36,577 nt of DNA, taken from NCBI GenBank assembly GCA_018829945.1, contig JAHJTI010000158.1, positions 1 through 36,577 on the forward strand, read 5' to 3'. Positions 23,479 through 30,960 of the stretch are shown here, one piece after another. The DNA comes from Pseudomonadota bacterium (GTDB lineage: Bacteria; Desulfobacterota; Desulfobulbia; Desulfobulbales; Desulfurivibrionaceae). The stretch's first letter is position 1. Each line of letters begins with the position of its first letter. The notes under the pieces are model-generated. The model saw only the letters and a list, made by a program, of their open reading frames with translations, had not been told where the DNA came from and made no database searches. The translations under genes and the position numbers were made by a program.

Positions 23479-24213
23479 TCAGACCACCTCTTCCAGCTTT
23501 TCCAGCAGGCGCAGCATGGCCAGACTGCCGTTCTTGATATTGTCCTTCTTCTTGACCGCGAGCAGTTTTTTGAAAAAGGCGTCAAACTGATCGGCCTGGG
23601 CAAGATAGACGTTATCTGAGGGGATCCGCCCGAGTTCGTCCATAATCTCTGCGACAGCCCCGAATTCCATTTCGGTGAAGGCGAAAGTCACCTGCCTGGT
23701 GCGCGGCTGCGGGGTGCTGAAATTAAGCAGCTTTACATTCTGCAGCTCACCGATTGTTTCGCTGGAAAGCCCGGCGTAGCATTTTGCTTTGATGTCATCG
23801 ATGCGGGCCCAGAGTCCGGCAAGAATCTGCTGGTCATCTTCACCGACCAGGGAGTTATGGGAGAGCTGGATAGAAATTTTTTGGCTCAATTCTATTGCTT
23901 CGATGATCACGATTACCATGATCCATTGGATTCCGGCCTCGACAGAGGCTTTTACCCTGTGATTTCCGGAGAGCACTTCCAGCCGGTTGCTGTCATCCAT
24001 CGGATAACAGAGAGGGACACTGGAAAGCCGCTGATCCTGCCGGAGGTTGGCCACCAGCTGCTTGAAGGTTTCCTTTTTGAAATAACGGGCATTTTCTTTG
24101 AGAATAACCAGGGATGCCGGATCAACAATGCGGAGTTCTGCGGAATCTCCAAAGAGAAGGCGGCTGGTTTCCTTGAGGGCTTCGTTTTGACGCGCAATAT
24201 CTTCTGGCTGCAT
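23479..24213 (-). CDS. ParB-fold nuclease-like protein paired with the methylase
   Basis: The ATG at 24213 is preferred because GGAGG is 6 nt upstream, whereas the ATG at 24219 directly abuts it. The 244-residue protein has a ParB N-terminal fold with LSGNHRVKAS at 81-90 replacing the GERRxR of canonical ParB. Before it comes LRIVDPASLVILKENAR. The C-terminal half is helical with no clear helix-turn-helix. It is linked to the methylase-like gene without a gap, so the two probably act together on DNA. Confidence 0.82.
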   Translation of the reverse strand: MQPEDIARQNEALKETSRLLFGDSAELRIVDPASLVILKENARYFKKETFKQLVANLRQDQRLSSVPLCYPMDDSNRLEVLSGNHRVKASVEAGIQWIMVIVIIEAIELSQKISIQLSHNSLVGEDDQQILAGLWARIDDIKAKCYAGLSSETIGELQNVKLLNFSTPQPRTRQVTFAFTEMEFGAVAEIMDELGRIPSDNVYLAQADQFDAFFKKLLAVKKKDNIKNGSLAMLRLLEKLEEVV

Positions 24214-24215
24214 GA

Positions 24216-25691
24216 TCATCCTCCCTGGATAAGATTACCGGCATGAATCTCTTTGGCCGGGTGGTAATGGATTGCCTTGCCGACCGCTTCCGACTTGAAC
24301 ACCAGATCCGATATTCTGGCAGCGGCGGCAAGGTTTGCAGAGCGCCAGGCCGGTGTCCACTTGATACGCACTTCGCAGGGGTCCTGGCTCTTGATCACCC
24401 GAACCGGAGTATTTGCCAGCAACCCGGCGAGCTCGGCAAGATCATCACCGGACGCTGGGGCCGCAACCACCGTTTCCTTTTTTTCAACTTCATCCGAGGC
24501 CGTGATCGCTTCCACCGCAACCGCCTCAACATCCGCCGCCCCCTCCACCAAACCAGAAGAAAGAGACTGTCCGGGACGGTCCGGAGTGCCGGAACCGATC
24601 TGGAAAACCGGAGGCAGGCCGGCCTTGATCCAGGCGCGGAGATCCACCCCGGCCTTGAATGCCTCGCCCGGGTCTTTGCCCACCGGCACCGGCCAGCGCA
24701 GATGCCGGTCGAAGGTGGCGGACCATTTTGCAAGGGCCCGCTGCAGGGCCGGGGTTTTCGGGTCGTCCGCATCGAGGGCATCGATGATGGCCAGGGATCC
24801 GAAGAGGAGCGCGTAGGCCTCGGCGTCCAGGTTTCCCTCAAGTGTTTCGATGGACACGGCGCCAACCAGATCCGCAGCGGCCGCGAAGATGGCCACGGCG
24901 TCGAGCTCCGCCTCGACCACGGCGAAGGCCCGGGCAGACTCTCCCAGGATCATGGTGGTTCCGGCTGAACCTGGTATCCGGTAGTATTTGAGGTTTTCAC
25001 AGTTCTTTGCCCGCTCGTAATCAGGGCGGCGAATTCGGATCCGGTGAAGTACGCCGCCGCGGTAAACCGGGATGACCAGGCCGGAAGGCAGCCAGAGACG
25101 CTTAGCCTTGCCGGTTTGTCCGTGCAGCTCGGTGGGCAGGCCCCAACTCTCCCTGGCCCGGTAAGTGTCCGTCGGATTCCATCCGAGCCTGCAGTCTATG
25201 GCAGCTTCCTGGGTGATGCCCCTTGAAGCGAGATAGTCGAGCTGCTCCTGATTGGCCAGCAGCTGCTCGTGGCACCAGGACACGAACTTCTCGGCATGCT
25301 CGATCCACACCGGTGATGGTGAGGTGGTGGGGTGGATGGTGATCTTGCGAGACTGCTCCAGGACAGGCCTGGGTGCGGATGAACGCCCGGGGACCGAGGC
25401 CTTGGCCTGGGTCTTCGGCTCGATCCCGAGATAGGAGCATGCCTCGATGTAGCCAAGGCCCTGAAAATCGCGCAGCCACTGGATGGCGTCTCCGCCCCGA
25501 CCGCACTTGCGGCAACTGAAGGTGCCGACATTGCCCTGCAGCGGCCACACCCGCATCCGGTCGGTGTTTTCCTCAAGAGAAACGCAGTCCGGACCATTGC
25601 CTGGACATTTGCCCTGGTACTCTCCACCGTTTTTCCCGCCGGCGCGAAATCCTGAAAAGCCAGGAAAATTAAAGAATTGCATCATACTCAT
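24216..25691 (-). CDS. DNA primase with CHC2-type zinc finger and TOPRIM domain
   Basis: The 491-residue protein opens with a zinc-binding region (C29-x6-C36 and C60-x2-C63, in GKCPGNGPDC and FSCRKCGRGGDAIQW). A middle region contains the catalytic-core-like YLASRGITQEAAIDCRLGWN, and a TOPRIM domain shows VVEAELDAV and AIIDALDADD as acidic motifs. It makes RNA primers for phage replication. It lies just left of the iteron block and next to the helicase gene; its stop overlaps the following ATG region. Confidence 0.9.
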   Translation of the reverse strand: MSMMQFFNFPGFSGFRAGGKNGGEYQGKCPGNGPDCVSLEENTDRMRVWPLQGNVGTFSCRKCGRGGDAIQWLRDFQGLGYIEACSYLGIEPKTQAKASVPGRSSAPRPVLEQSRKITIHPTTSPSPVWIEHAEKFVSWCHEQLLANQEQLDYLASRGITQEAAIDCRLGWNPTDTYRARESWGLPTELHGQTGKAKRLWLPSGLVIPVYRGGVLHRIRIRRPDYERAKNCENLKYYRIPGSAGTTMILGESARAFAVVEAELDAVAIFAAAADLVGAVSIETLEGNLDAEAYALLFGSLAIIDALDADDPKTPALQRALAKWSATFDRHLRWPVPVGKDPGEAFKAGVDLRAWIKAGLPPVFQIGSGTPDRPGQSLSSGLVEGAADVEAVAVEAITASDEVEKKETVVAAPASGDDLAELAGLLANTPVRVIKSQDPCEVRIKWTPAWRSANLAAAARISDLVFKSEAVGKAIHYHPAKEIHAGNLIQGG

Positions 25692-25714
25692 CTTCTTCTC
25701 TCTTCTTCTTTTCT

Positions 25715-25817
25715 GGATAGTTGGACAGTTGGAGGGTTATATAATACGTGCGCGCGTAAACATTCCCCCGTATGAATTATTTCTGTAGATATGCACTGTC
25801 CAACTATCCAACTATCC
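25715..25817. repeat. Opposed arrays of 8-bp iterons between primase and helicase genes (candidate origin)
   Basis: Left array on plus: GGATAGTT, GGACAGTT, GGAGGGTT at 25715-25738. Right array, read on minus: GGATAGTT, GGATAGTT, GGACAGTG at 25817-25794. The outer parts make a 14-bp perfect inverted repeat (GGATAGTTGGACAG). Between the arrays are 55 AT-rich bases including TATATAATACG and a GCGCGCGT stretch. Short iterons flanking an AT-rich core next to helicase and primase genes suggest a replication origin or an operator for autoregulation. Confidence 0.65.
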
Positions 25818-25818
25818 A

Positions 25819-27459
25819 TTATTTTGACCATAACCCACCAGAATCAGAGGGATTTCCGTCTTTTAGGACCTTCTCAAGAATGTCCGGCTTAACCTCCAGG
25901 CCAAAGTAGGTGACAGTGCCTTTCTTCTCCTTTTTGAAGTGGAGCTTGAGCCCGTCTCCGAAGTTTCTGGCGTTTGGCGGGCTGTTGTTGACGTTTTCTC
26001 GCCACCATGCCCGGAAAGCGGTGTAAAGATTGGTGGCGTTCTCCTGGAGGTGTTTGTCCTGGAGACAGCAGGCCTCCACGAAATCGAGGATCTGATCTTC
26101 GCCCCGCTTGTATGCTGCGGTCGGCTCCTTGATGCTGTCCGGAGTGGCCAGCCCTTGCTGCTGGAATAGCAGCGCCCCCTCTACCAGCCAGCCGAGAATT
26201 CCGGAGGCCTCGGCCAGCAGCTTCTCTTTCAGGTTTGGATCCGCCTTTTTCTCGTATGGCGCCTTGGGATCCTCCACGAACGAAAACGGGAAGGGAATTA
26301 TCTTGGCCCGGTTGAAGAAGCCGTGATCATCCGCCGGCGCATGCGGCGTGTAGTTGGTGAGCAGGAACATGGTATGGCTGGGAATGAACTCTGTGAAATC
26401 ACGATCCTGCAGGCCTCGGCCCTTGAGTTTGTCGCCGCCGGCGTATCGCTTGACCGCGGCGGTCGCAAAGCGTTGCCCTTTTTCGGTCTCGCTGGCGAAT
26501 ACCGGCCGTTTTCCCTTGAGGTCCATGATCTCCGGGGTCGGGCTGCCTGCCGCCTTGGCAAACTTGGTGGCGATCAGCATCTCTGACTGGATGGTACCAG
26601 CCACTTGGCCAAGAACGGAAAGCACAACTTCCTTGATGGTCCCCTTGCCGTTCTGGGAGTGTTCTCCGTGAAAGATAGGAAAGACCCGGACACCGAGATC
26701 CGCGCCGATGATTGAATATCCCAGGAGGCGCTGGAGGTAGTCGATTATGGTCGGATCCACCAGCACCTCGAGGAGAAAACTTTTCCAGGCAGCGCACTTG
26801 GCGGTGATGCCTTGGTATGCGGTCGGGGCGACGATGGTAATCAGATCTTCCGGACGGCCGTCTCGGAGGAGGCCGGTGCGTAGATCCACCACGCCGTTCT
26901 TCACACCCAGAAGAAACGGGTCCTGGTCGAGCTGATCGTAAGCGATCACCAGCGGCTGTGAGTTGGAGGTGGCCAGGTCCAGCACGTTCTTGCGGCCTCT
27001 GCCGGTTCGGAGTCTGCTGCAGCGTTTGATTATCGCCTCCTGTTTTTTAGCCAGCCTGGAAACGATATCCTTTTTGTTTTCGTCCCCATGAAGACTGAGC
27101 ATTTTCTCTTCGACATCGGCCAGCTCGCGGAGGTATGCCTGGACCACGTCTTCAACCGCATCAAGAGAGCGGTTTGTCTTATCGACTTGCCAGTGATGGC
27201 CGGTAAAGGCATACCATGTCCCAAGGGTATCAACGTTTTTGGCGTATTTCTTGCGGTGGAGCGCGCAATAAATTTCAGAGTCGCCCACTTCGTTCTTGGC
27301 CCGGCAATCGGTAATGAACTCAAGTGGCAGTCCGGCGACTCCTTGAGGGGCATCCGTCTGCGCCGCATCGCGCTCGGCATCCGCCCGCTCCTGGCTCAGT
27401 CTCTTGATTTCGTCCATATCCGAGGGGAATTGGTTCATATCGCCATCATTTTCGACCAC
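25819..27459 (-). CDS. D5/P4-type phage helicase (primase-associated)
   Basis: The 546-residue protein is a superfamily III helicase. Walker A is GEHSQNGKGT at 265-274; sensor/arginine-finger regions follow (MDLKGKRPVFASETEKGQRF, and FIPSHTMFLLTNYTP, HGFFNRAKIIPFPF). The N-terminal half includes a D5_N-like part with YCALHRKKYAKNVDTLGTWY. The GTG start at 27459 has AGGGGG 6 nt upstream; ATG 27438 is an alternative. It unwinds the replication origin and works with the neighbouring primase. The stop codon directly abuts the iteron array. Confidence 0.93.
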   Translation of the reverse strand: MVENDGDMNQFPSDMDEIKRLSQERADAERDAAQTDAPQGVAGLPLEFITDCRAKNEVGDSEIYCALHRKKYAKNVDTLGTWYAFTGHHWQVDKTNRSLDAVEDVVQAYLRELADVEEKMLSLHGDENKKDIVSRLAKKQEAIIKRCSRLRTGRGRKNVLDLATSNSQPLVIAYDQLDQDPFLLGVKNGVVDLRTGLLRDGRPEDLITIVAPTAYQGITAKCAAWKSFLLEVLVDPTIIDYLQRLLGYSIIGADLGVRVFPIFHGEHSQNGKGTIKEVVLSVLGQVAGTIQSEMLIATKFAKAAGSPTPEIMDLKGKRPVFASETEKGQRFATAAVKRYAGGDKLKGRGLQDRDFTEFIPSHTMFLLTNYTPHAPADDHGFFNRAKIIPFPFSFVEDPKAPYEKKADPNLKEKLLAEASGILGWLVEGALLFQQQGLATPDSIKEPTAAYKRGEDQILDFVEACCLQDKHLQENATNLYTAFRAWWRENVNNSPPNARNFGDGLKLHFKKEKKGTVTYFGLEVKPDILEKVLKDGNPSDSGGLWSK

Positions 27460-27840
27460 GCACTTCCCCCTGATTCGCCTAAATGCTCCACATTGATCCT
27501 GTCATCGCTAACTGGTCAAAAGATTGACATAATTTGCGCATCCGACAATGGATTCGCTATTTTCCGGTTTTCCGGTCTTCTGAGAATTTTTTGTGTACCA
27601 ATAAACCGGGGGGGGCCGACCCTTGTGCTTTGAATGGCCCCAAAGGACCCGCGACCGTCATGGACCTTTGGCGTGACTTTTTGAAAAGGGGGGAGGGGGG
27701 CGAGCCGGGGAGTGGCGACTCCGAAAGAATGTACGGCCACCGGAACGGTCGGCACCTTCAAGGCTACGACGAACGACGGTGGCTGCCCGAAGTCTGCGGC
27801 TTGCGATAAGCGGTGGCCCTCTGATTGATACATGCCAGAG
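27460..27840. other. 381-nt region with no firm gene; G-rich runs and a hairpin
   Basis: The stretch separates the helicase from the membrane-protein gene. It contains runs of eight G at 27608-27615 and two six-G runs near 27688-27701, and a stem CCAAAGG/CCTTTGG at 27640-27671. One minus-strand frame (27516-27833, 105 codons) stays open, starting MYQSEGHRLSQAADFGQPPS, with Pro/Arg-rich, low-complexity composition and no ribosome site; it may be coding but is weak. Confidence 0.5.
27516..27833 (-). CDS. Weak candidate Pro/Arg-rich protein
   Basis: An open frame of 105 codons begins at ATG 27833, 8 nt after the stop of the membrane protein, and ends IMSIF. It carries VHSFGVATPRLAPLPPFQKV and FGAIQSTRVGPPRFIGTQKI. 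It has no Shine-Dalgarno sequence, and the poly-G tracts fall inside it. The spacing fits an operon gene, but the composition fits GC-rich noncoding DNA too. I do not recognise it. Confidence 0.25.
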   Translation of the reverse strand: MYQSEGHRLSQAADFGQPPSFVVALKVPTVPVAVHSFGVATPRLAPLPPFQKVTPKVHDGRGSFGAIQSTRVGPPRFIGTQKILRRPENRKIANPLSDAQIMSIF

Positions 27841-28098
27841 TTAAAGGGCGGCATCATGGGTGACCTCTTTCTGCGTCTTGGTTGTCGAGCTGGATGGCCA
27901 CATGAAAAAGCCCACCACGGAAAAGCCGAGGTAGGCGACAAAAAGACCGGCCTGTGGCCACAGACCACGGGAGGCATTGGCGATGACCCAACCGATGTTG
28001 CTGAATATCCAGACAGTGAACCCGGCACGGCGACCAACTGCGTTCAAAGCGGCTCCGATCACGCTGGCTGCTGTCAAGGCCCAGGTGGGATCGATCAT
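27841..28098 (-). CDS. Small membrane protein, three hydrophobic segments
   Basis: The 85-residue protein starts MIDPTWALTAASVIGAALNA at an ATGA overlap with the upstream gene. Hydrophobic stretches cover residues about 6-20, 27-45 and 50-66 (AGLFVAYLGFSVVGFFMW). Conserved aromatic positions (FTVWIFSNIGWVIANASRG) recall small PnuC/YgjV-like membrane proteins that occur in phages. It lies in the early operon, so a holin role seems less likely than membrane-associated accessory function. Confidence 0.7.
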   Translation of the reverse strand: MIDPTWALTAASVIGAALNAVGRRAGFTVWIFSNIGWVIANASRGLWPQAGLFVAYLGFSVVGFFMWPSSSTTKTQKEVTHDAAL

Positions 28099-29420
28099 GC
28101 AGCCAGCTCCGCAATGCTAGAGCGGATGGCGATCACCAGTGCGGCGATGTAGTTGATGGCTCCCAACAAGTCTGCGACAGCACGCTCCGGATGATCATCA
28201 CAACCGCGCACCGCCTCGAGTATCTTCTTGCGGGCCTGACCTGCAGGGAACCCGAGGCCAACTGCCTGCGTCTCACGCATGATGGGTTGATTGTGGAATG
28301 GCTGATCATCGGCGTGGCGTTCCAGGCCCTTACCGTTGGCAGCCTGGTCAATTGCATCCTGCAGTACTGCGGTTAATGCCTCGTAACCGTCTGGAGCCGG
28401 CAATGCTGACCACTTGGCGACGATGCTCTCCTCTGTTGCTGCCGGTGTTTCCAGGGGATGGGTGGCCAATAGTCGGTTGAGACTGGCAATTTCTTGCCGG
28501 AGTTCAAGGTTCTTGTTGATTTCCCTGATAGCCATGGCAGATTCATCCTTGCGTCGTCTGGCAACCTGGGAAAGGTTGTCTGCCGCACCAGCACCAAGGA
28601 TATCCGCCACTTCGCCGCACATTGCGGAGAGGATGTCATTCTCTTCTGTTCTGTCTTTCAGGCGCATAACCAGCTTGTCGACATGCTCCGGGATCTCATA
28701 CCAGGGAGTATTGTCATCAAGGCCCAGAGATCGGCACAGTGCCAGCCTCAAGGTGGTCAAATTTTTCAATGGATCGTTACACTCCACCTGCCCGGCCACG
28801 GCGGGGGGGGCCGCAGGAGATGACGGCACCATGACCGGGCTGGTGGATACCTGATTAGTTTTTTGTGATGCTTCGGTCTGGATATTTTTGTCGCCACCGG
28901 CCCGCATGGCCAAATGCTCCAGCAGGGCTGGCCCTGCGAGGTTCTGCTTCGCTACCTTGGCGCTGTTGCATCCACCGCAGAGTCCACGGCATTTAAGCGT
29001 TCTGATATTTCCACAGCATGGGCATTCGCTCGCCTGGCCAATCTTGATCAGCGGTCGACGCCAAAATTCCATCAAATCCTTGAGGGTGATCGTCTGGGCC
29101 TCTGCATGCGATATCGGCTTCAATACCTTGGCCAGGGCCGGAGGCAGTGTATATTTCGGCTCGGCACCTGTCCTGGATGTTTGCTGTGTCCCCATGATCA
29201 TCCCCTCCATGCTTATTATCTCAAGCTCAACAGGCCTGTTCAGGCCCTTGCATTCACGGCAATATGCGGCGTGTGGATCCGTGCTGCTTACTTCCGCCAG
29301 CTTCTTTATCCGTTCCAGTCGAGCAGCACAGGCCCGGGAAAAACCGGATTCCGTCATTCGAGTTGCAAGCCCGCATGTGAGTGGGCATTGGCGCAAGATT
29401 GGCCGGGCAATCTCAGTCAT
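28095..29420 (-). CDS. Cys-rich phage protein of unknown function
   Basis: The start is set at ATG 29420, which overlaps the stop of the mini-gene (TGATG), giving 441 residues. The N-terminal part has Cys-rich patches: QCPLTCGLATR, RACAARLER and AAYCRECKGL. A middle zinc-knuckle-like set follows, SECPCCGNIRTLKCRGLCGG. The C-terminal half is long and helical. An internal in-frame ATG at 29195 with GGAGG 8 nt upstream could give a 366-residue second form. I do not recognise the family; nucleic-acid binding is possible. Confidence 0.68.
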   Translation of the reverse strand: MTEIARPILRQCPLTCGLATRMTESGFSRACAARLERIKKLAEVSSTDPHAAYCRECKGLNRPVELEIISMEGMIMGTQQTSRTGAEPKYTLPPALAKVLKPISHAEAQTITLKDLMEFWRRPLIKIGQASECPCCGNIRTLKCRGLCGGCNSAKVAKQNLAGPALLEHLAMRAGGDKNIQTEASQKTNQVSTSPVMVPSSPAAPPAVAGQVECNDPLKNLTTLRLALCRSLGLDDNTPWYEIPEHVDKLVMRLKDRTEENDILSAMCGEVADILGAGAADNLSQVARRRKDESAMAIREINKNLELRQEIASLNRLLATHPLETPAATEESIVAKWSALPAPDGYEALTAVLQDAIDQAANGKGLERHADDQPFHNQPIMRETQAVGLGFPAGQARKKILEAVRGCDDHPERAVADLLGAINYIAALVIAIRSSIAELAA

Positions 29421-29512
29421 CACCCAATCTCCCAGGCCTTGCATGCCTGCCCGGTCCGGCTTGGGCATCCCCAGGCCGTGCGCCATTTACAGTTGCCGCA
29501 CCGCTCAATCAT
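29420..29512 (-). CDS. 30-residue Cys-rich mini-protein
   Basis: The frame starts at ATG 29512 inside the 3' end of the upstream membrane-protein gene, with AGGAAA at a suitable distance, and stops in a TGATG overlap with the next start. It encodes MIERCGNCKWRTAWGCPSRT and then GQACKAWEIG, with Cys at 5, 8, 16 and 24 and Trp at 10, 14 and 27. The C-x2-C...C...C-x2-W pattern and the double overlap argue that it is a real zinc-binding peptide. Confidence 0.65.
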   Translation of the reverse strand: MIERCGNCKWRTAWGCPSRTGQACKAWEIG

Positions 29513-29738
29513 TTTTATTTCCTGGTTGCGCCGCCCGAGAATCGGCATTAACGGCGGCAAGGAGAACAGAGCGATCCATCGTGGGTGAAGCTGGGCGACT
29601 TGATGCAGAATTCAGGATGCTGTTGCTCGTGGCGCAAGTGAATGCCACGGCACACCATCCGACCACCAGGAGAAACACGGTCATGCCGAGACCGATTGCT
29701 ATACATTGCAGGCGCTCTTTCAGTGTGCATTCGCTCAT
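29505..29738 (-). CDS. Single-pass membrane protein
   Basis: The 77-residue protein has a charged N-terminus (MSECTLKERL), one strong transmembrane segment at about residues 12-34 (CIAIGLGMTVFLLVVGWCAV and following) and a Ser/Ala-rich tail. Its ATG overlaps the preceding stop (ATGA). It sits in a string of tiny coupled early genes. Function not recognised; it might be an inhibitor or exclusion protein. Confidence 0.65.
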   Translation of the reverse strand: MSECTLKERLQCIAIGLGMTVFLLVVGWCAVAFTCATSNSILNSASSRPASPTMDRSVLLAAVNADSRAAQPGNKND

Positions 29739-29923
29739 ACAATCACCATTGGTTGGTTTGATTGATCCCTTGCTTTCCTGTATTCCTTCACAACCCGCAA
29801 GGCACTGCGCGGGCTATCTACCTTGCAAACCAGATGCACCACCCTGCGCTCAAGCTCAGTGGCGCCAATAGAGTCCAGGGCCAGATCAACAGTGGGTGGT
29901 GATGATGGCCCGGGGTCGTTCAT
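29735..29923 (-). CDS. Small hypothetical protein
   Basis: The 62-residue protein starts MNDPGPSSPPTVDLALDSIG at an ATGA overlap and continues with ATELERRVVHLVCKVDSPRS and RVVKEYRKARDQ. The start is fixed by the coupling to the HTH gene; a longer frame upstream belongs to a shadow of that gene. It looks helical and charged. No family recognised. Confidence 0.65.
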   Translation of the reverse strand: MNDPGPSSPPTVDLALDSIGATELERRVVHLVCKVDSPRSALRVVKEYRKARDQSNQPMVIV

Positions 29924-30216
29924 TGCGCCCGCTTTCCTTTCAGCAGCCGGTAATTTTTGACAAAATATTGCCAGTCTTCCGGCATCACAAAGCAGTTGCG
30001 GCCAAGCTTGGTAATCTTGATCCAGCCTTGCTGACGCCAGTACTTGATGGTGTTTACCGGCACCTTTCCCTTGGTGATCTTGACGATATCCTCCGGGAAA
30101 GCGTACATCTCCGGAAGGGATTGCTGGTGTTGCATTATTACCGCGACCTGCTTGGCCATTTCTCCGGCCAAGGCGGCAAGGTCGCCGCGGGTTATGGTCA
30201 CAACTTCGCCGCTCAT
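29920..30216 (-). CDS. Small HTH (excisionase/MerR-like) DNA-binding protein
   Basis: The 98-residue protein contains a winged-helix-like segment: YAFPEDIVKITKGKVPVNTI followed by KYWRQQGWIKITKLGRNCFV. This order (helix, turn, VN-T-I-K-x-W-R, then a hairpin carrying K and R) is that of excisionase-like regulators. It overlaps the Cro-like gene stop and the following start, each by 4 nt. Roles as an early regulator or excisionase are both possible; the integrase lies on the other side of the immunity region. Confidence 0.72.
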   Translation of the reverse strand: MSGEVVTITRGDLAALAGEMAKQVAVIMQHQQSLPEMYAFPEDIVKITKGKVPVNTIKYWRQQGWIKITKLGRNCFVMPEDWQYFVKNYRLLKGKRAQ

Positions 30217-30767
30217 GCCGCCTGCTCCTCAGGCTTGTGGTGCCCGTTGGCGATGCACTTTGCCTGCTGCCGGTCGTAAATTTTCTTGAAGTCAGCGCTG
30301 CTGTGAGCCCCGGAAAGTATGAGCTGATACTCAAGGATTTCAATGGCCCGCTTGGCGTCTATCACCTGTTCCATGCCAGCTTCAAATATCTCCATGTAGT
30401 CAGGGCGGCTTTTGAAATCTGCATCTCCGAACCGTTCAGTGAGGCGATCAAGAGCATCTGCTGCTTCAAGCATCTCCTTGCGCAGCTTGTTCGCGATAAT
30501 TGCCGGTTCCGGTCTGATGTTGTTCAGATCTGGAAACTGTTTTATGAAAACATGCTTGCGTACAGGGCACTCCTGACAGTGATGCACCAGTATTGAAAGA
30601 TCGTTGAGGGAGTCGGCAATTTTGCACAATGTGTCCGGATCGTATGTTTTCGGCTGCCCGTTTTCATAGCCTGAGAGCGTTCCTTTTGTCAGGCCGACAG
30701 CTTCACCAAGCTGATCAAGTGACCACCCGCGTTTATTTCTTGCTTTTTTTATGATGTCGCCAATCAT
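30213..30767 (-). CDS. XRE-family lytic regulator (Cro-like)
   Basis: The 184-residue protein has an N-terminal XRE helix-turn-helix (IKKARNKRGWSLDQLGEAVG, then LTKGTLSGYENGQ). A larger C-terminal part follows, with Cys at HHCQECPV and helical segments. It is the first gene of the leftward early operon and is divergent from the repressor. The ATG has GGAG 8 nt upstream. It is longer than lambda Cro, so it may have added functions. Confidence 0.85.
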   Translation of the reverse strand: MIGDIIKKARNKRGWSLDQLGEAVGLTKGTLSGYENGQPKTYDPDTLCKIADSLNDLSILVHHCQECPVRKHVFIKQFPDLNNIRPEPAIIANKLRKEMLEAADALDRLTERFGDADFKSRPDYMEIFEAGMEQVIDAKRAIEILEYQLILSGAHSSADFKKIYDRQQAKCIANGHHKPEEQAA

Positions 30768-30780
30768 TTCCCATCTCCAT

Positions 30781-30922
30781 GTTTAACTATTTCATACTTT
30801 ATCGTTTAAATATTTCAAACAGTCAAGAGAAAAGTTTGAAATATTTACACCGAAGCAGATCATTTCGTGTGTTTCTTTTGTAATAACAAACTGTTACACA
30901 TATCTGTTTGATTATTTCAAAC
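30781..30922. promoter_or_regulatory. Four 17-bp operators between the divergent regulators
   Basis: Sites are O1 30781-30797 GTTTAACTATTTCATAC, O2 30804-30820 GTTTAAATATTTCAAAC, O3 30834-30850 (on minus GTGTAAATATTTCAAAC) and O4 30906-30922 GTTTGATTATTTCAAAC. The consensus is a near-palindrome GTTTgAntATTTCAAAC. O2 fills the gap between -35 and -10 of the leftward promoter, O1 begins at that -10, and O4 lies just upstream of the rightward -35. Confidence 0.85.
30798..30826 (-). promoter_or_regulatory. Leftward early promoter
   Basis: On minus, TTGACT (30826-30821) and GATAAA (30803-30798) are separated by exactly 17 nt, and that spacer is operator O2. It would drive the Cro-like operon. Operator occupation must block it directly. 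Confidence 0.75.
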
Positions 30923-30926
30923 GTGT

Positions 30927-30954
30927 TTGACATGGTAAAAAAATGGCGTAATAT
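30927..30954 (+). promoter_or_regulatory. Repressor promoter, predicted leaderless start
   Basis: TTGACA (30927-30932) is a perfect -35. A TAATAT -10 lies at 30949-30954 after 16 nt. Transcription would start at or next to the A of the repressor ATG (30961), and no Shine-Dalgarno sequence precedes this ATG. Lambda cI from PRM is leaderless too. Confidence 0.7.
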
Positions 30955-30960
30955 TTTGAC

